64,000 nt of DNA from an uncultured Acidimicrobiaceae bacterium (GCA_937894805.1 CALAYR010000136.1:1-64000), one strand, 5' to 3'. Positions 19,068-27,771 are shown, numbered from the stretch's first letter. Numbers and translations are program-made. The notes: generated by a model from the sequence alone, not told the origin.

Positions 19068-20336
19068 GTGCCACAGACCATCACCGTCACCGATAATCGG
19101 ACAGGTGAGTCTTACGAACTCCCCATTGAGAATGGGGGCATTGCCGCGAAGGATTTCGCTAAGGCTGTCCCCGGCGTTTGGTTCTACGACCCCGCTTTCA
19201 TGCAGACTGCGGCGGCTGAAAGTGCCATCACGTACCTAGATGGTGAGGCCGGTATCTTGCGTTACCGCGGCTACCCCATTGAGCAGCTGGCCGAAAAGTC
19301 GACCTACCTCGAAGTGGCCTACTTGCTACTTCACGGCGAACTGCCCACTCTGGAGCAGGCCGAGGCGTGGAAGAAGGAAGTGACGTATCACACCTTCATT
19401 CACGAAAACGTCCGTAAGCGGTTCCTCGAAGGATTCAACTACGACGCACACCCCATGGGCATGATGGTCTCGGCCGTCGCCGCGCTGTCTACGTATTACA
19501 AGGACGCCAAAGAAATCGACAATCCGGAAATCTTGAACAAGCAAATTGTTCGCCTGATCGCCAAGATGCCAACCCTGGCCGCCGCCGCACACCGCTTCAG
19601 CGTGGGTATGCCCTTCGTGTACCCCGACAACTCGCTGGGCTACGCCGAAAACTTCCTCTCGATGATGTGGAAGGTTGCCGAGCCCCGGTACGAGCCCGAC
19701 CCCGTGTTGGCCCGCGCGCTCGACGTTCTCTTTATTCTCCACGCCGATCACGAACAGAATTGCGGCACCACCGCGATGCGCGTCGTGGGTAGTGCGCACG
19801 CCGATCCCTATTCGGCCGCCGCCGCCGCTACTTCGGCTCTCTATGGTCCACGTCACGGCGGAGCCAATGAGCAGGTCTTGCGCATGTTGAACGACATCGG
19901 TTCAATCGACAACGTGCCCGGCTTCATCGAAGACGTCAAGTCCGGCAAGGGCAAGCTGCAGGGCTTTGGCCACCGGGTTTACAAGAACTTCGACCCCCGT
20001 GCATCAATCATCAAGCGCACGGCCGATGACGTATTCAAGGTGACGGGCAAGAACCCGCTACTCGACGTCGCGCTCAAGCTCGAAGAAGTTGCGTTGCAGG
20101 ATGACTACTTCCGTTCGCGCAAGCTCTACCCCAACGTGGACTTTTACTCGGGCCTGATCTATCAGGCCATGGGTTTCCCCATCGAGATGTTCACGGTGCT
20201 CTTCGCCATTCCCCGTATGTCGGGTTGGTTGGCGCACTACACCGAGCTGCTCGGACAGGACGCGAAGATTGCGCGTCCGCGCCAGCTCTACACGGGGTCA
20301 GACAAGCGCGACTACGTCCCCATGGCTCAGCGCTAG
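19068..20336 (+). CDS. gltA: Citrate synthase
   Basis: Condenses acetyl-CoA and oxaloacetate, entering the TCA cycle. 422 aa, type II (hexameric-class) length. Catalytic residues are visible as His in YGPRHGGANE, His in GFGHRVYKN and Asp in NVDFYSGLIYQAMG, plus the signature FILHADHEQNCGTTAMR. GTG 19068 (MPQTITVTDNRTGE) is preferred because AGAAGG lies 5 nt upstream. GTG 19050 would add six residues and is the alternative. Confidence 0.95.
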   Translation: MPQTITVTDNRTGESYELPIENGGIAAKDFAKAVPGVWFYDPAFMQTAAAESAITYLDGEAGILRYRGYPIEQLAEKSTYLEVAYLLLHGELPTLEQAEAWKKEVTYHTFIHENVRKRFLEGFNYDAHPMGMMVSAVAALSTYYKDAKEIDNPEILNKQIVRLIAKMPTLAAAAHRFSVGMPFVYPDNSLGYAENFLSMMWKVAEPRYEPDPVLARALDVLFILHADHEQNCGTTAMRVVGSAHADPYSAAAAATSALYGPRHGGANEQVLRMLNDIGSIDNVPGFIEDVKSGKGKLQGFGHRVYKNFDPRASIIKRTADDVFKVTGKNPLLDVALKLEEVALQDDYFRSRKLYPNVDFYSGLIYQAMGFPIEMFTVLFAIPRMSGWLAHYTELLGQDAKIARPRQLYTGSDKRDYVPMAQR

Positions 20337-20360
20337 TTCGGCGAATCGAGAGTAGGGACA

Positions 20361-21515
20361 ATCAAGTACCTCGTCACGGTCGCTGCGCTTCACCAACGCG
20401 ACGGGAGCGGACTGGCCGCTCTCGATATTGCGTTGGGACTACGAGCGCGCGGACACGAAGTATCACTGTTCGCACTCCGACTCGGGGGCTTCGCCGAATG
20501 GGTTACTTCGACCCACGACATTGTCTGTCTTTCGATGTCCGATGTCGTAGGCCTGCACGAGGTGCGGCCCGATCGTGTGGTGCTGATGCACTGGCCCGCG
20601 TATTTCGCGTTGCAACGCGAAGGCATTTGTGTCCCCACTGTCTTTGGATTCCTCGGTCGTCACCCCGCGCTCGAGAATCCACCACCACTCGTTCCCGACC
20701 TGGGATTCCCGTGGTTTGCCGTGTCGGAAGCAATCGTGGAAAACGTGTCGGCCATTTCAACGTGGGGGGAGCAGCCTCACCGTCTCATGCGCAATTGGAC
20801 GGGATGGGCTGAAGGCTCGATTCGTCCCGAATCGCCACTTCGACGAATCGCCATTGTCTCTAATCGGATGACTGACGAGCTAGAGAACCAGCTTGTCGAG
20901 GCTGGCCATCGCGCTGGTATTGAGGTAACGCGTTTTGGCCTTCCTCGTAACCCCCAGATTTTGAATGAAGCACTGCTGGAGGAGTTCGACGCAATCATCT
21001 CCCTCGGCCGTTCGATTCTCGATGCGATGCGGCTCGGTCGCCCCGCATTGATCTTTGATATTCACGGAGCGGATGGTTGGGTCACTCCAGAAAACGTTGA
21101 ACGGTTCGCTGGCGAAAGTTTCAGCGGCCGTGAACGCGCCCATCGTCCGACTAACGAGGAACTGGATGCGTGGCTGAAGCAGCCGCCCACCACTGATCAG
21201 CTCCGGTGGCTGCAGACGTGGGTTCAGGAAAATGCCACATTGGACGTAGCCCTCAATCAGCTCGATGAACTTTTCGCCGTCGCTGCCGTACCGCAAGTCA
21301 CGTGGGGTCGATTCGGTGAAGCCGCAGTTGAGATGATGGAAGAACTCGCGGAGGCGCGCGAGGGACTTGCGATTCGGGAGCAGCAGTTAGCGAATCTCAC
21401 GATTGACCGCGACAACGTCGTGGCCCGAATTCGCAAGATTGAAAATGTGCTTACGAGCGTGCGTCCGAAATTTCTTAGCCGCATCCTCGTCAACGCCGCG
21501 CAACGCCGCCTCTAA
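20361..21515 (+). CDS. Glycosyltransferase-like protein with a non-canonical start
   Basis: About 384 aa. The first canonical start in frame is TTG 20433, but the 24 codons before it read IKYLVTVAALHQRDGSGLAA then LDIAL. This is exactly the first strand, Gly-rich turn and helix that open GT-B glycosyltransferases, so the true N-terminus is near 20361, where the codon is ATC. A GT-B-like N-domain (RARGHEVSLFAL) and central strands (FAVSEAIVENV, RIAIVSNRM) follow, with a coiled coil at the end (about 315-355). The donor and acceptor are unknown. The frame is the same as citrate synthase, separated by its TAG. Confidence 0.6.
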   Translation: MKYLVTVAALHQRDGSGLAALDIALGLRARGHEVSLFALRLGGFAEWVTSTHDIVCLSMSDVVGLHEVRPDRVVLMHWPAYFALQREGICVPTVFGFLGRHPALENPPPLVPDLGFPWFAVSEAIVENVSAISTWGEQPHRLMRNWTGWAEGSIRPESPLRRIAIVSNRMTDELENQLVEAGHRAGIEVTRFGLPRNPQILNEALLEEFDAIISLGRSILDAMRLGRPALIFDIHGADGWVTPENVERFAGESFSGRERAHRPTNEELDAWLKQPPTTDQLRWLQTWVQENATLDVALNQLDELFAVAAVPQVTWGRFGEAAVEMMEELAEAREGLAIREQQLANLTIDRDNVVARIRKIENVLTSVRPKFLSRILVNAAQRRL

Positions 21516-21550
21516 GTCTGAGGTCAGACAACTAATTCGGTTGTATGTCC

Positions 21551-22414
21551 CTAGTTCTGGCGGGGCGCCACAATACGAGTGAGTCCCTCTTGCACCATGG
21601 AGACGCAAAGTTCTCCCGATCGGTTGAAGAGAAAACCACGCGCAAGGCCGCGGGCGCCGTGGGCGATTGGAGAATCCATGTCGTAGAGCAGCCACTCGTC
21701 GGCCTTGACCTGACGGTGAAACCACATGCAGTGGTCCAAGCTGGCCCCCATAAATGTCCCGTCGTCCCATCGAACGTCGTGTGGTCCCAAGATGGCGTCA
21801 AAGAGACTCATGTCACTCGCGTAGGTCACGACGCAAGCGTGAAGAAGCTGGTCGTCAGCGAGGGTTCCGTCGGCCTTAATCCACACTTGCTTGGTGGGTT
21901 CACGAGGTCGGGTTGGACTCCAGGGGAGTTCGCCGATGAAACGCTGATCGATGGGGTGCTGGCGCTTGAACCACTCGTCGATGTCCTGACCATTGCTCGC
22001 CGCTTTGATGCGCTCGAACAACGTAGGGATTGTTTCGGGTTGCTCAACATCCGGTGCGGTGATCTGATGGTCGAGGCCGTCTTCTTCGGTGTGGAAGCTG
22101 GCCTGCATGTTGTAGATGGCTCGGCCGTGTTGAATCGCCACAACCCGGCGGGTGGTGAAGCTCTTCCCGTCTCGAATCCGGTCTACTTCGTAGAGAATTG
22201 GCACCTTGGGGTCACCGGGCCGAAGAAAGTACGAGTGGAGCGAGTGCACCCGACCCTGGTCGACGGTGCGTCCGGCAGCCATCAGGGCCTGGGCGGCGAC
22301 CTGGCCTCCAAAGACCCGTTGGCGTTCTTCATTGGGCTGGGTGCCGCGGAAGATATTTACCTCGATCGTTTCGAGGTCGAGCAGATGGACAAGAAAATCG
22401 AGAGATTCAGACAC
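21551..22414 (-). CDS. tesB: Acyl-CoA thioesterase II
   Basis: Hydrolyses acyl-CoA to free acid and CoA. 287 aa, double-hotdog fold as in TesB. N-half signature RVFGGQVAAQALMAA at ~33-47 followed by HSLHSYFLRPGDP; C-half ASLDHCMWFHRQVKADEW and GARGLARGFLF. GTG start; TACGAT lies 6 nt before it. The stop is 35 nt from the end of the convergent glycosyltransferase-like gene. Confidence 0.93.
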   Translation of the reverse strand: MSESLDFLVHLLDLETIEVNIFRGTQPNEERQRVFGGQVAAQALMAAGRTVDQGRVHSLHSYFLRPGDPKVPILYEVDRIRDGKSFTTRRVVAIQHGRAIYNMQASFHTEEDGLDHQITAPDVEQPETIPTLFERIKAASNGQDIDEWFKRQHPIDQRFIGELPWSPTRPREPTKQVWIKADGTLADDQLLHACVVTYASDMSLFDAILGPHDVRWDDGTFMGASLDHCMWFHRQVKADEWLLYDMDSPIAHGARGLARGFLFNRSGELCVSMVQEGLTRIVAPRQN

Positions 22415-22468
22415 GGTTACATCGTAGGGGAGACGGCAATTCGCTAATCAGCGGTCTATCGTAACTAA
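22415..22468. promoter_or_regulatory. Divergent leaderless promoters of tesB and the family 1 glycosidase
   Basis: Only 54 bp separate the two start codons. Minus strand: TACGAT (22421-22426) 6 nt before the tesB GTG. Plus strand: TATCGT (22457-22462) 6 nt before the glycosidase ATG. Neither start has a Shine-Dalgarno, and the -35 regions must overlap. Confidence 0.55.
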
Positions 22469-23638
22469 ATGACCACAGGACTGACATTCCCACAAGGATT
22501 TCTCTGGGGAACCGCGACGGCGGCACACCAGATTGAAGGCAACAACACCAACTCGGACTGGTGGCGTTTTGAACACGAAGCGGGTCGAGTACTAGAGCCC
22601 AGCGGCGATGCCTGCGACTCATTTCACCTCTACGAGCAGGACCTCGACATTGTGGCCTCGCTCGGTCTCAATAGCTACCGATTTTCCATTGAGTGGGCCC
22701 GGATCGAACCGGCTGAAGGCGAATTCTCGGTAGCTTCGCTGAACCACTATCGCCGTGTCCTCGAAGCCTGCATTGCACGTGGTCTTGTACCGGTGGTGAC
22801 TCTGCACCACTTCACTCTGCCGCAGTGGGTTGCCGACGCCGGTGGTTTTGAGTCACCAAAAATTGTTCAGTGGTTGGGTCGTTACGCCCAACGGGTGGGC
22901 CAAGCACTGGGTGACCTCATTGGCGTGGGCTGCACGATTAATGAGCCGAACATCGTTTCGGTAATGGGCTATCGCTACGGCGTGTTCCCGCCGGCGGTAT
23001 CCGACCCCGTTCGCTACGTCGCCGTTCACGAGGCGATGCGCGCATCGCACAACGCCATGGTTGACGGGTTGAAGGCGGGTCCCGGCAACTATCCAGTGGG
23101 GCTCACACTCTCTATGTCCGAGTACGTAGCGCTCGAGGGGGCGGAAGATCGGATGCTCAAGATTCGACTCGAGATGGAAGACAAGTATCTCGAAGGCGTT
23201 CGCGGAAATGACTTCATTGGTGTGCAGTGCTACTCCAAGTCCATCATTGCTCCGCCGGGTGTGCCGGACAACTACGACGGCGACGTCACTGACATGGGCT
23301 ACCCGTATTGGCCCCAGTGCGTCGAGCACACGATTCGTCGCGCCGCTCAAGTCACGGGCATCCCAGTCATCATGACCGAAAATGGCATTGCGACGACGGA
23401 CGACACTCGTCGTATTGCCTACCTCGACGAGGCACTGCGCGGTCTACACAACTGTCTGCGTGACGGTATTGACGTTCGTGGCTACTACCAGTGGAGTCTC
23501 CTCGACAACTTTGAGTGGGTCTTGGGTTACTCCATGCGATTCGGCATTGTTGATGTGGATCGGGAAACGTTTGTGCGAACCCCGAAGCCCTCGGCCCATT
23601 GGTTTGGCTCCATTGCAAAGAACAACGCCCTTAACTAG
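22469..23638 (+). CDS. Glycoside hydrolase family 1 (beta-glucosidase-like)
   Basis: 389 aa, slightly shorter than typical family 1 enzymes (~440-480). It hydrolyses terminal beta-linked sugars with retention. The acid/base is E159 in TINEP and the nucleophile is E304 in IMTENGIATTDD. FLWGTATAAHQIEG at the N-terminus is the family's opening signature. No signal peptide is visible, so it is cytoplasmic, acting on imported or internal glycosides. Sugar specificity cannot be read. Confidence 0.93.
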   Translation: MTTGLTFPQGFLWGTATAAHQIEGNNTNSDWWRFEHEAGRVLEPSGDACDSFHLYEQDLDIVASLGLNSYRFSIEWARIEPAEGEFSVASLNHYRRVLEACIARGLVPVVTLHHFTLPQWVADAGGFESPKIVQWLGRYAQRVGQALGDLIGVGCTINEPNIVSVMGYRYGVFPPAVSDPVRYVAVHEAMRASHNAMVDGLKAGPGNYPVGLTLSMSEYVALEGAEDRMLKIRLEMEDKYLEGVRGNDFIGVQCYSKSIIAPPGVPDNYDGDVTDMGYPYWPQCVEHTIRRAAQVTGIPVIMTENGIATTDDTRRIAYLDEALRGLHNCLRDGIDVRGYYQWSLLDNFEWVLGYSMRFGIVDVDRETFVRTPKPSAHWFGSIAKNNALN

Positions 23639-23667
23639 GGGTTGAGACGGCGAGTAGTGTGAATCCA

Positions 23668-24177
23668 ATGCGGAAGCGGTTAGAAGACCTCATTGCGTGG
23701 TCTAAGACTCACGAAGGCAAGAAGCTCATTCGCTTTGCTTCGGTGTCGGCCATCTCAACCATCGTCTCTTTTACGACGATTTCCGTCGTTTACGGAACAA
23801 AGTTGGTTCATGGGGAAATCACGAGCACCGTGGTTGGCAACATGGTCGCCACCATCCCCTCCTATTACCTCAACCGCACCTGGACATGGGGCAAAAAGGG
23901 TCGCTCACACTTTCGTGGTGAAATCTTGCCCTTTTGGCTGATGGCCGTCTTGGGAACAACCTTTTCAATCTTTGGTGCCACCCTGGCTCGCGACGTGGTC
24001 TCGAGCCATAACTTCCACCATCTGTTGAACACCGCCATTGTGGCCTTCGCCAACCTGATTAGTTTCGGAATTTTCTGGGTGCTGAAGCTCAAAGTCTTCA
24101 ACCGAATTTTTCACGTCGACGAACTCACCGAAATCGACGAGCACCTCACAGCCGAGGAAGCGAACCCGACGAACTAG
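23668..24177 (+). CDS. GtrA-family membrane protein
   Basis: 169 aa with four hydrophobic spans (first at ~20-42, last at ~115-135), the GtrA layout. Signature elements include VSAISTIVSFTTISVVYG and PSYYLNRTWTWG. Family members are thought to flip or present undecaprenyl-linked sugars. ATG 23668 is preferred over GTG 23659 because TAGTGT (23655-23660), 7 nt before it, overlaps that GTG. The stop interlocks by 4 nt with yajQ. Confidence 0.85.
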   Translation: MRKRLEDLIAWSKTHEGKKLIRFASVSAISTIVSFTTISVVYGTKLVHGEITSTVVGNMVATIPSYYLNRTWTWGKKGRSHFRGEILPFWLMAVLGTTFSIFGATLARDVVSSHNFHHLLNTAIVAFANLISFGIFWVLKLKVFNRIFHVDELTEIDEHLTAEEANPTN

Positions 24178-24662
24178 TCGCGGAAGTTGTTGAACTGCAA
24201 GGGGACTTCAATGTCAGATTCGCGGCACAGCTGCATAACTGCCTGAAGGTCGTCCCGCTGTTTTCCGGTGACCCGAACTTGGTCACCCTGAATTGACGAG
24301 CTGACGTTCTTCAGGCCACTGTCCTTGATCAATTTGTTGATCTTCTTACCCACTTCTTGGGAAATGCCGGCCTTCAACGTGATTTTCTGGCGGGCGGTGC
24401 CCTTGGTGGCCTCTTCGATTTTGCCCGCGTCGAGGGTCTTGAGTGAGACATTGCGCTTCACCATCTTCTCTTCGAGAAGTTGGTACAGAGCGCGGATGCG
24501 ATCGTCCGTCGAGGATGTCAGCGTTAATTCCTTCTCAGTGAACTCAATGGTGGAGTCGGTGTTCTTAAAGTCAAACCGCGTCCCGGCTTCCCGGTTGGCC
24601 TGATCGACCGCATTGCGTACTTCTTGAAGGTCAACTTCCGAAACGATGTCAAAGGTAGGCAT
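24174..24662 (-). CDS. yajQ: YajQ-family nucleotide-binding protein
   Basis: 162 aa, matching the family. It begins MPTFDIVSEVDLQEVRNAVDQ and has FDFKNTDSTIEF and the C-terminal QVRVTGKQRDDLQAVM. YajQ proteins bind nucleotides, and some bind cyclic di-GMP and act with transcription factors. Whether this one does is not visible. TACGCT lies 7 nt before the ATG, a leaderless arrangement. Confidence 0.9.
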   Translation of the reverse strand: MPTFDIVSEVDLQEVRNAVDQANREAGTRFDFKNTDSTIEFTEKELTLTSSTDDRIRALYQLLEEKMVKRNVSLKTLDAGKIEEATKGTARQKITLKAGISQEVGKKINKLIKDSGLKNVSSSIQGDQVRVTGKQRDDLQAVMQLCRESDIEVPLQFNNFRD

Positions 24663-24692
24663 GGGAAAAAGCGTAGCGAGCGAGACCCCATT

Positions 24693-24721
24693 TTGATGAG
24701 TTCGTACTGGGGCACTATGAT
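24693..24721 (+). promoter_or_regulatory. Promoter of tRNA-Tyr
   Basis: TTGATG (24693-24698), 17 nt spacer, TATGAT (24716-24721). The expected start, ~7 nt further, falls at the first base of the tRNA, so there is almost no 5' leader. Confidence 0.65.
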
Positions 24722-24728
24722 TTCCGAC

Positions 24729-24812
24729 GGGTCAGTGCCCGAGCGGCCAATGGGATCTGGCTGTAAACCAGACGCGTAAGCTACGGGGGTTCAAATCCCT
24801 CCTGGCCCACCA
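24729..24812 (+). tRNA. tRNA-Tyr (GUA)
   Basis: 84 nt including an encoded CCA end. Acceptor arm GGGTCAG/CTGGCCC (one G-U pair), anticodon loop CTGTAAA with GTA at 24763-24765, a long variable arm as expected of tRNA-Tyr in bacteria, and T-loop TTCAAAT. It is followed by two hairpins. Confidence 0.93.
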
Positions 24813-24814
24813 AT

Positions 24815-24880
24815 GCGGTGCTTGCACCGCAGGAGTGACGCCCCCGGTGCGATGTCTTACGATTTCGTAACCGGGGGTTT
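24815..24880 (+). terminator. Two hairpins after tRNA-Tyr, the second an intrinsic terminator
   Basis: First: GCGGTG-CTTG-CACCGC at 24815-24830. Second: CCCCCGGT (24841-24848) pairs with ACCGGGGG (24870-24877), followed by TTT. Its loop holds an inner hairpin TTACGA-TT-TCGTAA (24857-24870). The first may serve 3' processing of the tRNA. Confidence 0.65.
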
Positions 24881-24901
24881 CTACTGCCCAGAGGAGTGAG
24901 T

Positions 24902-26581
24902 ATGGCTGCGAAAGGTCGAATGCGTCGCATCATCCGCGCGGCGGGCTCGTGGCCGACAGCCCTGGAGCGATTCATCGTCATTCTGGAGCACCGCTACACC
25001 CCCATTGCGCGGTTTCGGCCCGGAGCCTTCGAGGGTTGGGGCTTCCTGTGGCAACCGGCCCTCCTCGGATTTCTCGCCCTCTCTCTGATCTTCGCTGGTA
25101 GCTGTTTTGTGGAGAGTCCCTTCAAGTTGGAACTCCCAAAGACGTGGTTCTTTGGCGTTCCCGCCTCGTTGGCCGCAACGAACTTGCCGACAAACGAAAC
25201 CAAGCTGATGATTTCAATCGTCTTGACGTACGGCGGACTCGTGCTCCTTCTTCGCGTTTGGATGCGCTTGGCCGAAGTAGTCAAGCTGCACGCCGGGGCA
25301 CCGGACCGAGCCCTCTACGGCATCGTCGCGCTGTGGAGCATTCCGATGCTGGTGGCCCCACCACTGTTCTCACGCGATGTCTACAGTTACGCCGCCCAGG
25401 ACGAAATGACGGCACACGGCATTTCCCCTTACATAATGGGGCCATTCTCACTCGGCTCCTCGCCGTTCGTCGATCCGGTGGACCCGCTGTGGGGCAACAC
25501 CCCCGCACCGTACGGGCCACTCTTTTTGTATCTCGACGGACTCATTGTGCGCTCAACGCACCACCACCAATTGATGTCCACGGTTGGTTTGCGATTCTTG
25601 GAACTCGCCGCTGTCGCCCTCTTGGCCTACGCCCTGCCGCGACTCGCGCGAGCTCTGGGACGTGACGGTGGTGAGGCCATCGTTTTGGGAGCCCTCAATC
25701 CTCTGGTGATATTGACGCTGATCGGGGGAGCGCACAACGACGCCCTGATGGTTGCGTTGCTCGTCGCCGGACTGATGTTTGCCACGCGACGGCGCCTCTG
25801 GCTGGCACTCTTGTTCTGTTCGCTTGCCGCGGCCATCAAGGCCCCGGCTGCACTCGGTCTGGTCTATGTGGCCTGGACGTGGCTGGCTCCGGGGAGTAAC
25901 GAACGCATCACTCGCATTCGTGAGTTCCCGGTCGTACTACTTCGGATGATCCGCACCCGGCTCCGCCCACTGGTGGCCGGCGCCGTCGTGTCGACCGTAA
26001 CGTTGCTCATCTGTACCCACCTGGCCGGTTTTGGCTTTGGGTGGGTCAAGAATCTGGCCACGCCCGGCACCGTGCGCAGCTGGGCCGCCCCCGCCACGGC
26101 TCTTGGTATGGCCATCACCGGGCTCTGCCACTCCGTGGGATTTGACGTCTCGATGGCCCCGATTTTGTCGGTCACCCGCCTCCTCGGCCTCCTGACGGCC
26201 GTGGGAATGTCGATCTACCTGCTCTGGCGGGCCCAATCTCGCGGCTGGGTGCGGTCACTCGGGATGTCGCTACTGCTCTTTGTGGTGCTCGGCCCGGTAG
26301 TGCAGCCCTGGTATTTGGTGTGGGGACTCATAGTTCTGGCCGCCTCCTATCAGGGTCGGGAGCACTTCTGGCTCCTAGCCCTCTCCATAACCAGTCCCTT
26401 CCTGGGTCTGCCCGGCGCCAGAGATCTGTTGGCCAGTTTGGTGCACGCCCCACTGCTCTTGATGGCACTGGCACTAATTATCCTGATGGGAGCGCTATTA
26501 GTACCGTTGGGTCGGTGGACTCAGTGGTCGTGGCCCGAAGTTGATGATCGCCTAGAACGACTCGGCCTCTCAGCGGAATAA
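24902..26581 (+). CDS. Polyprenol-phosphate-mannose-dependent mannosyltransferase, MptB-like
   Basis: 559 aa, about 12 predicted transmembrane helices. It resembles the actinobacterial GT-C family (MptA/MptB) that adds alpha-1,6-mannose from polyprenyl-phosphate-mannose to lipoglycans. Recognisable pieces are the catalytic loop FSRDVYSYAAQDEMTAHGIS, NTPAPYGPLFLYLDG and GGAHNDALMVALLVAGL. ATG 24902 is used because GAGGAG lies 5 nt upstream; GTG 24896 overlaps that site. Whether mannose is the donor here is inferred from family only. The gene stands alone after tRNA-Tyr. Confidence 0.8.
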   Translation: MAAKGRMRRIIRAAGSWPTALERFIVILEHRYTPIARFRPGAFEGWGFLWQPALLGFLALSLIFAGSCFVESPFKLELPKTWFFGVPASLAATNLPTNETKLMISIVLTYGGLVLLLRVWMRLAEVVKLHAGAPDRALYGIVALWSIPMLVAPPLFSRDVYSYAAQDEMTAHGISPYIMGPFSLGSSPFVDPVDPLWGNTPAPYGPLFLYLDGLIVRSTHHHQLMSTVGLRFLELAAVALLAYALPRLARALGRDGGEAIVLGALNPLVILTLIGGAHNDALMVALLVAGLMFATRRRLWLALLFCSLAAAIKAPAALGLVYVAWTWLAPGSNERITRIREFPVVLLRMIRTRLRPLVAGAVVSTVTLLICTHLAGFGFGWVKNLATPGTVRSWAAPATALGMAITGLCHSVGFDVSMAPILSVTRLLGLLTAVGMSIYLLWRAQSRGWVRSLGMSLLLFVVLGPVVQPWYLVWGLIVLAASYQGREHFWLLALSITSPFLGLPGARDLLASLVHAPLLLMALALIILMGALLVPLGRWTQWSWPEVDDRLERLGLSAE

Positions 26582-26587
26582 CGACAG

Positions 26588-26613
26588 CTTTACCCAGTTT
26601 TATCAGGGTAAAG
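26588..26613. terminator. Bidirectional hairpin between convergent genes
   Basis: CTTTACCC / GGGTAAAG, an 8-bp perfect stem with a 10-nt loop, in the 59-bp gap between the mannosyltransferase and acetyltransferase genes. It reads the same on both strands but has no following T run, so its strength as a terminator is uncertain. Confidence 0.5.
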
Positions 26614-26640
26614 AGGAAATTCCAGTGTGAAAATTGTGCC

Positions 26641-27171
26641 TTAGTGCTGGTCGGGGATGACGAATTGATATTCGACGACGTCTAGCCACTTACCGTGCTT
26701 GCGGCCGACCTCAATTTCCTTCCCCACCAGGCGAAACCCAACTTTTTCGTGGAGTCGGATCGAGCCCTCGTTTTCGCCGACAATTCGGGCAATAATGGCA
26801 TGAAAGCCCAGGTCAGAGGCCATTTCAACCATTTCGCGGAGTAGGACCTCCCCGACGCCTCGTCCGCGGGCCCCGCGGTGGGCGTAGACGGAGCTTTCCA
26901 CCGTGGTGGCGTAGGCCGCCCGGGCCCGAAAGGGCGTAACGACCGCAAATCCAAGAATTCGCTCGCCCCGAGCGCCAATTTCGCCCAGGTCGTCCTCGTC
27001 GTTGACGGCCACGATGCAAGGGTGGGTGCCGAGGTGTTCATCGATCCACTCCTCCTGCTCCTCGAGGGTCCGGGGCATGATGTCGAAGGTGACGGTGGTC
27101 TCGATGACCTCGGGGTTGTAGATCGCGGCAATGGCCGAAGCATCGGCGCGTTCAACGGGTCTGGTGTGCAC
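26641..27171 (-). CDS. GNAT-family N-acetyltransferase (phosphinothricin acetyltransferase-like)
   Basis: 176 aa. It starts VHTRPVERADASAIAAIYN and has the acetyl-CoA loop HRGARGRGVGEVLLREM, like Pat/Bar-type enzymes that acetylate small amino compounds (phosphinothricin, methionine sulfone). The substrate here is unknown. GTG at 27171 is chosen over TTG 27195 because TAGCGT lies 7 nt before it and relatives begin at this point. The promoter lies back-to-back with that of the tRNA-Thr unit. Confidence 0.82.
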   Translation of the reverse strand: MHTRPVERADASAIAAIYNPEVIETTVTFDIMPRTLEEQEEWIDEHLGTHPCIVAVNDEDDLGEIGARGERILGFAVVTPFRARAAYATTVESSVYAHRGARGRGVGEVLLREMVEMASDLGFHAIIARIVGENEGSIRLHEKVGFRLVGKEIEVGRKHGKWLDVVEYQFVIPDQH

Positions 27172-27195
27172 GTCTGCCACGCTAGTGGCGCTCAA

Positions 27196-27225
27196 TTGGA
27201 AGAATGGGCTTTCGCACGGTAGGAT
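27196..27225 (+). promoter_or_regulatory. Promoter of the tRNA-Thr/Met-rpmG unit
   Basis: TTGGAA (27196-27201), 18 nt spacer, TAGGAT (27220-27225). The transcript would start ~20 nt before tRNA-Thr. Confidence 0.55.
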
Positions 27226-27250
27226 TGCCGTTCGTGCCGGAAACGGTTCG

Positions 27251-27323
<73 letters not shown>

Positions 27324-27328
27324 CGCGC

Positions 27329-27402
27329 GGCGGCGTAGCTCAGGTGGTCAGAGCACACGGCTCATAATCGTGTTGTCGAGGGTTCGAGTCCCTCCGCCGC
27401 TA
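27329..27402 (+). tRNA. tRNA-Met (CAU), elongator type
   Basis: 74 nt, CCA not encoded. Acceptor GGCGGCG/CGCCGCT (first pair G-U) and anticodon CAT at 27363-27365. The anticodon stem CACGG/TCGTG lacks the three G-C pairs of initiators. It begins 5 nt after tRNA-Thr, so the two are co-transcribed. Confidence 0.92.
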
Positions 27403-27467
27403 CTAGGCGGGGCTCTTGGGCCTCGGGCGAGTGCAGTTGCAGTACATACAGAAAGACGGCGGTAAAT

Positions 27468-27632
27468 ATGGCACGGAATGAAAAGCGCATCCAGGTGACC
27501 CTCGCGTGCGAGGAGTGCAAGCGGCGTAACTACATCACGATGAAGAACAAGGTCAACGACCGTGAGCGCATCGAGATGAAGAAGTACTGCCGGTTCGATC
27601 GCAAGCACACGAACCACAAGGAAACTCGCTAG
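27468..27632 (+). CDS. rpmG: 50S ribosomal protein L33
   Basis: 54 aa. [20 protein letters not shown] then [11 protein letters not shown] is the L33 sequence; C14 and C17 form the first zinc knuckle. The second knuckle has C41 but Asp at 44 (YCRFDRKHT), where zinc-binding forms have a fourth Cys, so this is a three-cysteine version. It sits between tRNA-Met and tRNA-Trp, upstream of secE-nusG, a conserved order. Confidence 0.95.
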   Translation: MARNEKRIQVTLACEECKRRNYITMKNKVNDRERIEMKKYCRFDRKHTNHKETR

Positions 27633-27698
27633 AAGCCACCCCCTCGCGGAGTGGTAGGCTAGTACCCCACGAACTCATCACCTCGGTGAAGAGATCAA

Positions 27699-27771
27699 AG
27701 GGCAGTGGCTCAATTGGTAGAGCACCGGTCTCCAAAACCGGTGGTTGGGGGTTCGAGTCCCTCCTGCCCTG
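27699..27771 (+). tRNA. tRNA-Trp (CCA)
   Basis: 73 nt, terminal CCA not encoded. Acceptor AGGGCAG/CTGCCCT, anticodon stem CCGGT/ACCGG, loop CTCCAAA with CCA at 27732-27734. It lies 21 nt before secE, as in many bacteria. Confidence 0.95.

Noticed and set aside
27348..27617. Minus-strand frame over tRNA-Met and rpmG
   Set aside because: Overlaps a tRNA and a certain ribosomal gene on the other strand.
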